DNA from: Aspidiotus rigidus
Taxonomy: Eukaryota > Arthropoda > Insecta > Hemiptera > Diaspididae
NCBI GenBank assembly: GCA_035079385.1
Contig: JAVHKY010000027.1
Coordinates: 62,001-126,000 of the forward strand
Direction: 5' to 3'
Length of the DNA stretch: 64,000 bases
A program made the translations under genes and the position numbers. The notes under the pieces are model-generated. The model was not told the DNA's origin. It did not search any database and saw only the letters and a list, made by a program, of their open reading frames with translations. This document shows, piece after piece, positions 31,501 to 44,476 of the stretch (positions within the stretch are counted from its first letter, which is position 1; every line of letters starts with the position of its first letter).

Positions 31501-34500
31501 AAGAAGAAGAGTGAATTTGAAATAAAATTCATTTCAAAGTTTCAAACATTATCCCTCTTCAAAGTGATTAACCAGCCCGCAACTCTTTTATAGCAACTTA
31601 CCGAGGAACTGAATTGTTTTCCGCGTGTAATTCCAAAAGCGAAAAACACAATTCGATATCCGGAGCAGTATCGAAAATGGCTTGACTACGTATCCGTTCG
31701 TTGACAACCGGATCCATATCTAATGCCCACAGCGGTCGTTTTCCTTTCTTCTCTTCGCCTATTGAAGAAGATAATTGACTCGAATCATCATTCTGTAACA
31801 TAAAAATCATAGGATTACCCCAGCTCATATTGAATAGAGGCGATATAAAAGGAGGAAGTCATACAACTAGTAGACGCCCGATAAACAAAGTTGCAAGGGG
31901 AATAAAGGGAGAGGAGGTTAAATCGGCCAATGAACAGCTCCTGTTAGCAACGCTGTTGAACAGCTACCTATCCTCTTAAATACTAGTTTTAAAATGATTC
32001 TCGAAGTATTTTCAAGGCTAAATTCAAATCAGCTTTTCATTTTTCGCTATACGCGTTAGTTTTTGAGCAATGGACTGATTTCCCAACTACGTCACAATAT
32101 CAATAGATTGCAAAATATCGCAAAATCTTGCTGAAGTTCCTTTAGTCTTTGTTTACTTTTCCTTTCAATGTAATTTCCCATAATTAAGCGGAACTAATGA
32201 TCTGAAAACAGAACGTTGATAAAGTAGGAGAGATCAATTTCTTAGAAGTATAAAGCTTCTAGATTATAAAAGAAATACTCCCATTCCTCATTCATGTTCT
32301 GTTTTCAAAATACTCATCAATATTTTTAGAACTTCACTTTTGTACATAAAAAGTAAACCAAGACTCGAAGGAACTTCAGGAAGCAGCATTTTGCGATTTA
32401 TTGATACTGTGACGTAACGGGAAATCATTCCATTATAACTAGTATGGAATATGAGAAATTGTCTGTGAAGAACTGGAGAACATCATATCACATTAGAAAC
32501 AAATGATGTTTTAGATCTGATCAATAAGAATATTAAAATGTAATCAGTACATAGTATGAATCTTCCAAAGTTTAGAAATATTCATTACTCTTCAAATGAA
32601 CCATCAACAATCTTGCAGAACATTGTGTTGTGATTCAATATTGAACACTTAAAGGTTAAACAGTGATATCAAACCAGGCAAATCAAATTATAGGGTCGCT
32701 AGTATTGTTTGATGAGGAAACATCGAGGAAATTTGATAAGGAAAATGGGGAATTTAAGACCGTTGTGTTCCACGTGAAATCAATGTGTTGGTGTGTAAGA
32801 TTACTTCCTTCAAAAGTGCAATTCTAGCGTTTCCCAGTCCAAATCACTATAGTTCTAAAAAATTGCAAATCACTTGTGTGTAAAGAATATCAGATTTGCT
32901 TTCAAGGTTGAAAATACTTCTAGAATTATCTGGAGACTGAAATTTTACAGGATAGCCATTTACTAGTGATAATTACTTAGTTTTTCTTTTCGGAACGGCT
33001 TCAAAGATAAAGGAAGTATAAAAGTCAGCAAAATGATGAAAATTTGAATTGTCATTCTCAAACTCACTCCCTCTGGTCAATATTCATGAATAGACGTGAA
33101 GGACTAAAAGAATATTGTAACTAAGTATTTTTGAGCATTTGCATAGGCTGTTGCACAGCTCACACAATATCAGTATTTGCTAGAAGAATATTTTAATGAA
33201 ACATCAGCCAAAAAGCTGGTCAGTGAATTCCTGATTAAAACTTAAACTTCAATCAAACTGAAGAATACTTCCTGTCTGATTGGTTCAGAATCTTCCTTGA
33301 ACCAAAATACCCCAAAATAGTTTCCTAAGCTCATGATTGATCATAGTGCCAACCTTCTAGAAAAATAGATTTTAACAACTGTCTTAATTATATTTCAAAC
33401 ATACCGCATTCCCGAATTGGTTTTCAAATTTGTAACAAGGTTCGCAAACTCTCTGCGGCGATACGTAAGAGCTTAACTGCAAGAATTTTGAAAATTCGTA
33501 ACGTTAAAGAAGAAAATAATTACAACTATTGATCTAATAAGAGTATAAAATCAAAATTACTTTCAATTTTTGTGAAGAACAAGCATTACAAATTACTCGT
33601 CCACATCTACGACAATGGTGACGTCGAGTAAAAACACTGAATTCTTTCTGGCAAACTGAACAAACTTCGGCCTAGAATGAAAAAATTATTCAACGAAAAA
33701 GGTGAATTAAAATACATTCTACGTTTCGTAATTCTTCAAAATATACCCAATTATTCGGAATCCATTCCTCTTCCATTGGTATTTTTTCAGGAGGGTAAAA
33801 TATATCGCCTTCTTTGAATATGGATGCATGCAACAAAGCCGCGCTTTTGCAATGGACGGGTGATGTTGTCTTACGAAAATGCAACGCTTTCTCCGCATAC
33901 ACCTTTAACAAGTCGTCTATTCCGGATCTCGATAGCGAATCTTCTTGTTGTAACTCCTCCGGCAGCGAGAGCATACACTTCGTCACACCGTCGAGGACAT
34001 TTTTTAACGTCTGCAATCGCTTGTTTAATATCAACTGTTCAGCTATCAGCAGAGGGTCATAAGCTATCTTGTAATAATACATCTGTAGAACAACATTTTT
34101 CGTGAGGAATATAAATACGACTCAACTATATCGAATTTAGAGAAAAAAAACGAGGAAATAATCACCTGCTCTTCTCGTTCTATGTACGAAATCATCTTCA
34201 AGCCGATCAACAACGCGTAGTACTTAGTTTTAGCTGTTCCGCTCAAGTTATCTATGCTTAGAATGGTTGACACTAAGTTTAGTAGTCTTGGAATGATACA
34301 GTGAAACGATAGAAGAGAATCTATAATATCTTTGATTGGTAAGTCTTTGGTATATGCGTAAGCGTATTTCAAGTATGAGGTATCCTCCAGATCACGTAAC
34401 AACGAGTAAAACGCTTCATTAGCCTGAAATATAATAACAGTTCAAATAATTTTAATTTAGAGGTACCACATAATATAAAACCAAATCATACTTCATCTGA

Positions 34501-37500
34501 GAAAGAAAAACTAGGTCTATATTTCAACTCGACGGTCATCCACATGCAAGCCAATGTAGCATTTCTGTGTTCTACAATCTCAATTAACACCGTATTCGGA
34601 TCGGCGAAGTACACGTCGAACCAACGTGGCCATTTCATGTGCATATCGTATTCACTCACCAAAACCTACAATACAGAATTAATCTTTTCATCCTCGCCAT
34701 TTACATTTTTTTTTTTCTTCTTTCTAGTTCTACCCTACCGTGAGACACATTTTAATTTTAGCACAAATACCGGACGTTGGAACGCGCAGGAAATCCTTTT
34801 CGATTACTTTATAAACATTACGCGAGTCATCCATTTCGTCAGAAGAAAAGTTATCGGAACATTTTATTTGCGTAATTCCGCAGAACGTAAGCACCGTATA
34901 TAAACAGCGCAAACTTTTCTGCGTGTGATCGCTGATAAAATGAAATTCATTCATCATAGGACGGAACACCTTAGCCATCGTAAGCAATGTGTTATTGTTG
35001 CATGCGGCCTGATTCGACTTGTCCGGACAGGCACACGCGAACTCGGACAAGTGGTCGTCCAGCATTGTGCTACGCACGACATTCGTCTGATACGTGAGGC
35101 ACTGGTATAAAGATCGATGTACTCGACAACTCCACCACACAACCGTTTCCGACGTCGTCTTATCATTCAGATCGTTTACTGAATACGAGAATTTGATCTC
35201 AAATCTGGTACTAATTATCAAATAGATATCTGCAAGAACAAAAATTGAACTATTCATCAGGATGTGATAAAAAATGGAGGGAATGGAATCTACGTTATTT
35301 TTACCTTGGGAAAGCAATTTTTCGTACGGAAGACTTTTCGAACGTAACATCTCGGTTAGTATGTTCAGTTTTTCAGACCCTCCAGCGCCGTTCAAACCCT
35401 TAAATAAATCCGTATCAGCGTTCCGATCATAACTCACTCGTTCCATGAACAATAGCAAAGGTATCGGGATGAACAACTTCATATCTTTTACAATGACGAA
35501 TTCACGCATATAATCCTTCTTCGCTTCTTCGAGTTGCTTTTCTAACGTGGCCGGGTTCATGACCTGTAGACGTTCAAACCTTCACGTAGTGATTAAAAAT
35601 TAACAAAATTACTCGTATAAAGATAACGTAGGGTCAGTCATCAGTGGCGCAGCAAATTTGTTTTTCGTAAAAGATCTCCATAAATTATATCAAATTTAGA
35701 GATTATTTTTCTCTAGGGCGAGGGAAAGCACCTCCACGCCACTGATCAATACGAAGATGACTACGATACGATCACAGAAAGGTAGAAAATTACCTTCGGA
35801 ACAGCCAATTTTGACCGTGAATCCTTGTTCGACCTCGAAGAGAACAGAAAACAAATTTACAAAAGAATAAACTACGTGGCTTTGGAACGCACCCATACCC
35901 TCAAAAAAATCATTTTTCTGAATAACAAGAGATAGCTAGGAGGACTACGACGACAGTCTCGATTACCACTTCTTGGTCATATTGGTTTCTTTGTCATTTT
36001 ACAAATCATTCGTATTCTCTTTCTTGAATCTCGAGATCTCATAACTAAAGGAGAAATTACCTTAATCCTCGGCGAGAATAAATTTGGTTGCGCGACTAAG
36101 AAGTGAATCCGAGGATCCGATAACACATTCAGCGAACTCAAAGTTTTCGTCCGAAAGATAGTCGGTAGATTGAAAAGAACGCAGTGTAAATCGTGTAGAC
36201 TGACGAATCCCCATCCGCCAACATTGTAACCGATCGAGTTAAAATATATATGTCTTAGAGGCCAGGTTTTGAACAGAAGACCACGCCGGTTAACTACAAA
36301 AGAGACAGAAGTGAAAGGTGTGCGTAATTACAGACCACATACAACAGAATACACGAGATCCCCTTTCCTCAATATATACGTGTTTAATTCGAGCAATTTT
36401 ATTTAGTTCTACCGGCAAAAGACCAAAAGACCAAAAAACTTGAAACTCCTTTCTATTGCACTGAAGAAACTTCGCGAGCAGCGAACGAAGTGTGCTGAGA
36501 GTTTGTCTAGTGAGCTTAATGAACTTGAACTGGTGCAAACTGAATGACCTCGACCTACTGTAGAGAAAAAAAAATTGTGAGATGACTTGGACTGTTTTTT
36601 TTTTTTTTTCCTTCAAGTTTATCAACTAATAAAACAGTTGCATGAAATTTTTAAATTTTCTTCTGATTTGCCATTCGGTGTGATTTTTCTTCTCTCTTTT
36701 TCCAAAAAAATTCGAGTAGTGATCAGATTCACCAGTTGATGAAAATGTGTGCAGAATCTCATTTGGAAGGAGGAACTCGGCGTCCGTTCATCTAACCCCC
36801 TCTGTTTTCAACTCATATAGAATCTTAAGGTACGAGTATATAGTTTAGTGAACTTGTCTCACCTTCGTCTGTTAGTATTAAAGCGTGGAGCCACATCAAA
36901 TTAGCCAGGTTAATCACGAAACTCGAGGACTTTTCGACTTCTTTTGAAAATAATTCGTTCGCGTTGAGATCCTTCAGAAACGCCGTCCCCTCAAATACTT
37001 TCGTAACGTCGGGCAATCTACGTAAGAGATCGGCATCTTTTTCCGTTATTATATTTTTTCGGTCGTTTCGGGATTGCAATTCCTCAACAATCTTCGTCAA
37101 TAAAGAGCGCAGAGCTTCTTCCGCATCCAAACTAAACGGATTCTACGATACAAGGTATGGGTTGTTAAATGTGCATACAAACAAGATAGAATTCAAAATT
37201 AATGCAGTAACAAAATACACTCACGTCGGGCGTATCTTGATCGCATAAGAAAAGGTCTGATGTCAATCGCTTTTTTCCAGCGAAGTCGTTAAGAATAATT
37301 CGTTCTGGAGTAACGAGTACATTTTCCGCAACCTCGTTTTCCAAGTCGTGAGGGAGATCAGCCTAAATTGAGAAATGAAAATAACGTTCAGACAATTCTT
37401 TCTTTAAAAAAAAAAAAAACTAGTATCCCTCACTACGACGGAAAACTGTACAAGACGCTTTACCATGTTCTCGTAGATCTTGACAGTCTTTCGTTGGGTA

Positions 37501-37729
37501 AAATATTATGAAAATCAAAGGTATTAAGCGCTTGAAATTTTGTACTTATCGGTAAAGTTCTCTTTATCGTCAATAAGATGTGTAACAACATAATGCGTCA
37601 ATAAATCGATTATAATAATAACCACTTCTACAGTACTAACGCATTTGTCATCCGGAAAAACAGCCATCCCTAGAGGTAGCAGTAGAGGAAGTTCAACTTG
37701 ATACGCCTCTTTCAAATAGATAAGACCAT
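28548..37729 (-). CDS. ZFYVE26: FYVE-domain protein, ZFYVE26 (spastizin) orthologue
   Basis: Exons in phase, 5' to 3': 37362-37225, 37142-36863, 36293-36061, 35563-35305, 35229-34739, 34665-34492, 34423-34166, 34082-33747, 33671-33561, 33476-33405, 31792-31602, 31492-31394, 31105-30886, 30800-30633, 30559-30254, 30176-29951, 29904-29661, 29185-28951, 28718-28548. They encode 1403 residues. Candidate 5' exons in compatible phase are 37882-37833, 37729-37641 and 37487-37464. The FYVE finger carries RRHHCRRCG and paired cysteines. Downstream blocks match the human protein: WALDMDP before an alpha-solenoid, YRAALSCTMFYKMQAKSY, and LIECAHLKSAF near the C terminus. Human ZFYVE26 binds PI3P and works with spatacsin and AP-5 in lysosome reformation, autophagy and cytokinesis. 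The N-terminal part found (about 720-780 residues before FYVE) is much shorter than the human one, and the true start is unresolved. Intron 29905-29950 is only 46 bp. Confidence 0.9.
32071..32432. mobile_element. Foldback/MITE-like palindrome in a ZFYVE26 intron
   Basis: The left arm (from tggactgatttccc, through acgtcacaatatcaata and gaagttccttt) pairs with the right arm (…aaggaacttc, tattgatactgtgacgt, gggaaatcattcca). The ~360-bp unit is an imperfect palindrome with no coding capacity, lying between the FYVE exons and the next exon. Confidence 0.6.
33405..33671 (-). other. FYVE finger exons of ZFYVE26
   Basis: Two exons (33671-33561 and 33476-33405) encode the eight-cysteine PI3P-binding finger: CSVCQKEF, the basic RRHHCRRCG patch, VICNAC and RVCEPCYKF. 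The preceding EEWIPNNW supplies the WxxD-like N-terminal part. All zinc ligands are present, so membrane targeting by PI3P should be retained. Confidence 0.9.
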
Positions 37730-38711
37730 CTGTAAACAAAAAAATAGTTGAACTTTAGTAAAAATGAAAGAGAGTCGCGATTCGTTGAAAATATACACTA
37801 AATTTCCTCTAAATGACACACTTATATTACACGATGTGACGTTTCGATACCAGAGATATCATAATCGGGGAATAAGAGTAAACTGAAGGAAAAAGAGATA
37901 ATTTGGAATCGAGAGAAACTTCATTCATCTCTATGATTCATCTTCCGGTTTTTTCTGATTATTCGGTATTCTCGATTTCAAATTATCTCTCTTACGTTCA
38001 ATTCACTCCTGTTCCGTTCGTCGGTTCGTGTAATTATGTGTGTTATATTTGGTGGAAATGAAAGGTATATTTAGTATATTTTATTTAGTGAAAATACTCG
38101 GTCAATATGTAGAAAACCAGAGCAAAATTGTACTTCGATCGATACGATATTAACAGCTATCAAAATAAAAGAGAAAATGATGAAATAGATACGGCTGGCA
38201 ATTATATTGCTCGATTTATGCACGTTTGCAACCAAGAAGAGAAAGTTGATCGACTCAGACAAGGAGCTCGGAACAGATATCTTGCCTCAACAGAGAGAAC
38301 CATTCACTCACAGTGAAGTATTGAAGACAAATTCAACCACAAACAAGTATAAGATTCGTCCCATTCTTTAAACTAACCCCTAAGCGGTCATCGATATTTT
38401 CATCCAACCGTAGGAGCTCGGAAAACATACGACTACATTCGTGGAGAATTGTCACCGTAATGAGGCCTGCTTATGTATACGATTACGGGAAATTCAAGAC
38501 AGAATACGACCGCGAAATCGATCAGCTGAAGCAGGACCAAGCGAAATAGAATGCGAGCGAATTCACGACAAAGAACATTGGTGTAAACTTTTTTATTCTC
38601 AGCACCAGAAAACAAAAGCTTCACTTTCAGTACTTTGTTGTACGGAGGAGTAAATGAAAAAATTGAATTGGTATTGCTCGATAACGGCAACCAGGCGTGA
38701 TCATTTTTCAG

Positions 38712-39184
38712 AGCTTATGCGAAGCGAGTAAATTTTATGGTCTGGTGCCGTTTACAGTGAAATGTCTACTGGAGGCTCGTTATGGGAGTTCCACGACGGC
38801 CGAAATTCAGACTTGGACTTCTCAAAAATTGCGTAACATACTTCATGTGTGGGTGGTCTTTCTCATTGTACTGCTTATGAACGGATGGGGACATGCTGGT
38901 AACTAGAAGACTCGACTATATTCAAATAAAAACCTTCTCATCGTGTAGCCTATGTTGCAGGATGGTGTAGCAAATTCTGCCCGTTCGATATTTGCTATCC
39001 TCGAGATGAATACGAACGAATGAAAAGATACCTGGCTTCAAATCCTCCTGGAACATTGACGACGAGATTGATACAGAAGCAGAACGATAATGTGAAAACG
39101 ATGATCGAAAAACGGCTGTTCAAAGTGACGGAAACCGAACATTATCTGTACGAGAACGTATGGAACCCGATTTACAGAGTATGA
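38712..39184 (+). CDS. 3' end of a small spliced gene, unknown function
   Basis: Two exons, 38712-38898 and 38961-39184, join in phase (GCT G|GTAACT ... TTGCAG|GA TGG). They encode about 136 residues ending at TGA 39182-39184. The first exon has a hydrophobic, probably membrane-spanning stretch (VWVVFLIVLLM). The second begins with a cysteine cluster (WCSKFCPFDICYP) and ends in a charged helix (NVWNPIYRV terminus). No family is recognised. Upstream plus-strand frames at 38113-38316 and 38418-38584 have splice-like edges but do not join in a consistent phase, so the 5' end is unresolved. The gene would be divergent from ZFYVE26. Confidence 0.4.
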
Positions 39185-39922
39185 TACATAAAAATGCAAT
39201 TTTGTATGCGGCACTCAGTAGTGCAGACAGTAGTTCCACACCATCATGATAAATATAGAATAAAAATAAATTAGCAGAATTACCTTTGTATAATAATCAT
39301 CCGGAACAACAATGTAAAAATACGGAACTCATGTTAGCTCGCTATAAATATTAACTCGGCTTGTAATTCTGGTGATCGATAGAGTACATTTACCAAGCAA
39401 TAATAGCATCGGTTTGCAGAGTAAACTTCGCCATCTTCAAATACGATCGTCGACCTGTTGAGATATGAAGTTGTACACGTGCGATATGTTGAGTTTCTGG
39501 TAGAATGATTACTACCAAAAGATTTTAAGTAGTAGATGATCAAAGGACAAGATAATGATACTGTCTTATCACAATCATTCAAACTTCATTCCTATCAATT
39601 ACGGGAAAGACGACGTGAACTTTAATCGGGGCATACAAACAACAACGAATTTTTTCGCGTCTCGGAAGTCCGAAATTGGATTTATCCCGGGAGAGACTCA
39701 TTGGAGAGAGAATTTTAGGCACTTTCGTTTCACATTTTTACCCTACGTTTTTTTTCAAAAACTGACTAGAATTTAGAAAAATACCAGCATTCTTTCCTCA
39801 TCATTCAGTTATCACGAAACTAATCACTCTTCACATACTTTATCCGAGCGACGCTAGCGAACCTATAAAATTTGTACGATAATCATTAATCATTGATCCC
39901 TAAATCTTAATTCCTTATCATG
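39185..39922. other. Intergenic, no gene seen
   Basis: An AATAAA-like word near 39260 could serve the small gene upstream. Open frames here (for example around 39334-39582 minus and 39555-39776 plus) have no domain or splice support. Confidence 0.45.
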
Positions 39923-40148
39923 ATAATTATTAAGGCGCTAGAGGTATTCTCAAGCAATTCTCAAGAATGTAAACAAACACGTGATGTGGTAAATTTTAGT
40001 GAAGAGGTGCGACTTAATGTGATTTCCCATTAAGTTGCACCTCTTCACTAAAATCGGGTTACGAAGTAATATAGTCAATGCTAAAATTTACCACCACATC
40101 ACGTGTTTGTTTACATTCTTGAGAATACCTCTAGCGCCTTATAATTAT
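39923..40148. mobile_element. Small palindromic MITE with 8-bp flanking duplication
   Basis: The 210-bp unit 39931-40140 begins (t)aaggcgctagaggtattct and ends with its reverse complement. Internal arms (aacaaacacgtgatgtgg; agtgaagaggtg) pair along most of the length. It is flanked on both sides by ataattat (39923-39930 and 40141-40148). That word is itself a palindrome, so it may be either a target duplication or a preferred site. Confidence 0.65.
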
Positions 40149-40828
40149 GGACGATTACAAATTTTATAATACTGAGATGATGTCTCGATTATCTTCCTAT
40201 CTGTTTGTAATTGAGGACCTTTCTGTCAAAAAAGCGTCCGCTACTCCGCTCAATGTATTTCTTATGGGACGGCCTCCCTTATGACAGAAAAGCCTTCAAT
40301 TTTGTATTGTACCCTCACAGTGAACAATCATCAATCTTTATGTTGACTGGGCACAAATATTGATGAAATTTTAAAGGGTTAACTAGGGGAAATATTAACT
40401 CTTTGATGAATGTCCTCCAAGTTCTGCTAGATTCACAGCCAGTTGATACAGAACTCTCATATAAAAACATGATTATGAATGAGCATTGACACCTTAATTT
40501 CAAATTCAAAAAGATCATGATGATATCTACTTTTTTATTAAATTAATGTTGAATTATTATTTTGGAAGTCAAATCACAGTTAAGTAATCTGTTGGTCTAA
40601 TATCCTTACCAATAATTCATAATGAAGATGAATACTTTGAGCTCATGAGCCTTGGTAAACTAATGAAAACACTACCCACAATAATGTTGAATTTCTATTT
40701 CTTAATTCTCAATCCCTTCTTCATCATGACATCAGATTGCACTGTCATTGCAGTAATGTTGCTTGCATCAAGTCTGCGCTCGCTAATACCATTCATTTTT
40801 CATGAATCATAGTTCAGCAATAAACACG

Positions 40829-41127
40829 ATGACGAACTTTTTCGCGTTATCAATAATAAAAACCATTTTAATCATAATAGCAGCCTTATTTTACGGTAAT
40901 ACACTATTTGGTTGGATAGTGGCTTCACTCAGTTCAATCCAAATAAAGAAAGTGGCATGAAGTCTACATTTTTTTTACAAATAATTGAATATTTCTAATT
41001 GACTGATGATAATCTTGACACGAATCTCATCCCAGGTATCTTCACAATTCTCGAAGATGCTGATTGTTTCACGGTTTGTAGACCATATCTGTATACAGAA
41101 ACTTATTTTTCTTTAAAATGTTGTTGA
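40829..41127 (+). CDS. Possible small secreted cysteine peptide (two exons)
   Basis: An ATG at 40829 starts a typical signal-peptide exon (hydrophobic core TILIIIAALF) ending at 40895 with a phase-1 donor (TAC G|GTAATA). The first good downstream acceptor, atcccag, opens exon 41036-41127 in matching phase. It adds about 30 residues with four cysteines and a stop. The predicted 52-residue product would be a short secreted peptide of unknown function. The second exon could be chance, and another acceptor could be used. Confidence 0.3.
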
Positions 41128-41513
41128 ATTGTAAATCTTCTAGTTAAAACTCAAAACTCCTGAAAATTTAAGAAAAAAACTTGACATTAGAACTAGAAAA
41201 ATATAGCGGCAAACTCCTCAGTTGGAAATTTGAAAACGCGGTCAAAGTCCTATTAGGATGTGGACTTTCTGGGTAAGCATCCCTGACAACAGTAATAGCG
41301 GAAATCTATAGACCACAATTATTATCAGGTTTTTCATACTTTCTGTACTCATAATTTCCGACAATCACTCGGTTATGCCTACTGAGTACAGCCTAAACGT
41401 ACCAATACCATGTTCATAAATATATATTCAAGGATTGTACTAAAATGAAATTCTAACGATCAAAACATTATTCTTACCGAGATAATATTTGTCAATAATA
41501 ATCTGAATTATTG

Positions 41514-44476
41514 TCACCATCTCCGCGATAGATAGCGAACATCCGAGTCCGACGCAGGACGGTAAGTATTATTTTGTACTTTGATTCTTCCAAATTTGTT
41601 CGCAATATCATCAACTTGTTCACCAGTTGAATTTCGACCCCACGCTCCTACAGCTCTGTAATTTGCGACTCCATTGTTATTCGCTGAATAAGAAAAAAAT
41701 GAACAATTACAAATAGACAATTGTAACTTTAAGCAAAGTCCTCTTCACACTTGCCTCCAGGATTTTGTCTCGCTAATGATGGCCCTGCATTTTCCCTCCT
41801 CCATGACAGCGGTTGTTTACTGAAGGAAAATGCGGTAGAGTTACGCACAGGTCCATTGCGCCAATTAACATTGTTACTATTGTTATTATCACTATTATTC
41901 AGTTCTGTATTCCGATATGACTTAGTCCTCCAGGATGACGCACAAGCTGAGAAGGTTGTCTCTTTTTCGCCTTCGGGTTTGACCGAAGCGATTTCTCTCT
42001 GTCGCAGTCGTTTTATAAATTCATCATAATAATTTCTTTCCTTGAGTGAACATTCTTTAACTTGCCCGATTTTGTAGGTTAACAATTCGTAGAGCGTTTC
42101 TTTTTGAAACCCACTCGTACAGAAAGCTCCGGATGGGCGGCATTGCTACAAACAGACAAAAGTTTGAGTCATGTGCTCATTTTATAAGAGCACTTGAAAA
42201 TTTAAAAAAAAAAAAACGAGAGAGAAAAGAGAAACATACCAGGACAAAATCGCCGATTTTTCCAAAGTCCATAAGTTTATCAGCATATTCACAAGCTTTT
42301 CGAAGTTCATTCAAGACCAATAGGTAGTACGTTATTATTTCGGAAAAGATCTGAGCTCTATCCAAATCTCTATCATAATCGTCGAGCAATTTTTCAAGTC
42401 TCTCGATGAAATCGACCTCAACTTTTAATTGATATTCTAGACGTATTAAGGCCATAGTTGCACCAAATAATTTTTTTTTCTCGCAAATTTTCAAATACTT
42501 CATAGCATTTTCTGGGTCCTAATGATAGTACAAGGTCATTATATTATTTGTCGAATATCTACTGTACAAAAGAGAATGAACGAGTACCTTAATCATTTTG
42601 TAATATTCTGCCATCACATGGTGTCCGAAACGACTGTGAGGTGCTATCACAAAAGCTTTATCGAGCAATTCTTTTGCATAGGAAACATCTTGAAATGGCG
42701 GCGGCAAGAATAGAAATCCGCGTGCACAACGCAATAAAGTTTCCGGGCAGTTAGGGTTCAGTTCGATACTTTCTCTGCAGGTCAAATACATAATTTTTAT
42801 GAGTCAGCATAAATAAGTAAAAGTTGTTTGCATTCGTATCCTATGAGAGTAATTAATTACAAGAAGATTTCACAAGACTATAGGTGGTGTGGAATGAGCA
42901 TTCACTTAAAAGTCCGAATGGATACACAAAACAATTCAGTTTTATCGTTTCTGCCTTAGACTTGGAGAAGTCATAAAATTGAACATTTTCGCGTCATTAC
43001 CATGAATAAACTTATTAATTAGCATTACTTCTTAGGAAATTATAACTATGAGGAATAATTCTATTGGAACATACTCGTGCAAAATACGTACTTATACAGT
43101 TTCCAAGACTTTTCGTTCAGTTCTTTTATTCTGGGTTCGTTCTTGAATCGGCTACTTAGTATACGTCGATTAAGCTCTTTTGAACATTGACGATACAGAG
43201 CAGCAGAGAATGAAGTGTAAATAGCAGCTCTTTTGATCTCTAATGCTTTTTCCATCAACTGTAATTCTTCATCGCTCGGCATCTTAACAACGAGACGCTC
43301 AGCACGACCCAATTTACCTATACAATCTACTTTGATATAATACCAAACGGACTCAGTTGGATCTTCTTCAATTGCTTTAGTCAAGCAATTTAGAGCTTCA
43401 TTTATTCCATCAACGCTGAAGTTTACGACGAATAATGCTGGGAAACCATATTGTAGGGCAGTCTTGTTGCTAACATTCATTTCTGATACTTTCGGTATCG
43501 ATGATATGATCTGAAAAAAGAAATATTGTTTCTTTAAAAGTACTTCTATACTTCATACATTCAGTAAGTTGGATAGTTTCTTCGTAAGTACGAGACATCA
43601 GAGTAAGAAAGAAAAATTACAATCATGTTACGTGATTATAACTTTTCTTCCTTACTCCATCCATTCGAACGGAAATCTTCAACAGGATCAGAAAAGGAAT
43701 CGAGAATGGGTAACCTGAATATTCTGCTGAGCAAATATCCATTGACTGATTCGAATAAAGAGCCCATAAGAAGAGTGACAACGGTCGGAACAGAGCACGG
43801 CTCATATTCTAAAAGAAACATACCAGACTCTCAAAGCTAATAATCAGATCACCCAAATAATAATTATTAAAAGACCAAATTGGGACAACAAGGATGACTT
43901 AGAATTTGTAACAAAACATGTCCTCTTTCAACAGCATTTTAGTAAACTGACAGTTATTTTCCGGGTCAATTTTCGCCTCAGAACTAAGAGAAATCTCCAG
44001 CTGTAATCATGAAACGAAGAGAAGTGACTATTTACCTTGGATGCAGATTCGACGTCTCCTTTCTGTTTTAACAAAAATATTTCTGAGGCTTTCATGACGT
44101 GAGAAAAAGCTGAGCTCAAAGTTTGCGCGTTTTCGTTTTCTAATAGAGATCGAAATTTCGCTTCTCCGTCTCGCAATATTTCCAAGCCTTTGATAATGTC
44201 ATTAGATAAATAATATTCGTACGCGAGCGCGACATAAATCATCAAACTGAAATTATCATACAGTAAAAAATAAGGTTATATTTGCTAACCTGAGGCGGAA
44301 TAATTATTTTTGACCAACCTGTTAAATGGTAATTCAACTTCCAATAGAGAGCTCTCGTCTAAAGTGATGGTAAGATCTTCAAGTATACGGCAGCTTACAT
44401 TTTTTAGACGTTCTCTAAGCTGCCATTTATAAGGGTACTCACAATCAATAAGCTCTTCTTCAATACTGCTCATCAT
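41514..44476 (-). CDS. Tetratricopeptide-repeat protein, IFIT-like layout
   Basis: Exons, 5' to 3': 44476-44319, 44246-44036, 43510-43092, 42774-42588, 42518-42240, 42145-41749, 41683-41514. All are GT-AG and in phase, giving 606 residues. The first ~460 residues are helical TPR units, for example LALAYEYY-type pairs, NEALNCLTKAIEEDP, ESIELNPNCPETLLRCARGF, and AKELLDKAFVIAPHSRFGHH. The N-terminal YKWQLRERL helix followed by spaced TPRs recalls the IFIT/TPR-scaffold arrangement. The C-terminal ~145 residues are low-complexity, rich in Asn/Ser/Arg (NNSDNNNSNN), and likely disordered. There is no signal peptide. A role as cytosolic scaffold or RNA-binding TPR protein is inferred from fold only. 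The last donor (AAG T|GTGAAG) is weak, so the tail exon junction is the least certain part. Confidence 0.75.

Noticed and set aside
34925..35110. Plus-strand frame overlapping ZFYVE26 exons
   Set aside because: Lies opposite a well-supported coding exon and shows no motif; a shadow frame.
37895..37993. Short hairpin (gagataatttggaatcgaga paired with its complement)
   Set aside because: Noted, but with ~20-bp arms and no flanking duplication or coding link it is too weak to call an element or a small RNA gene.
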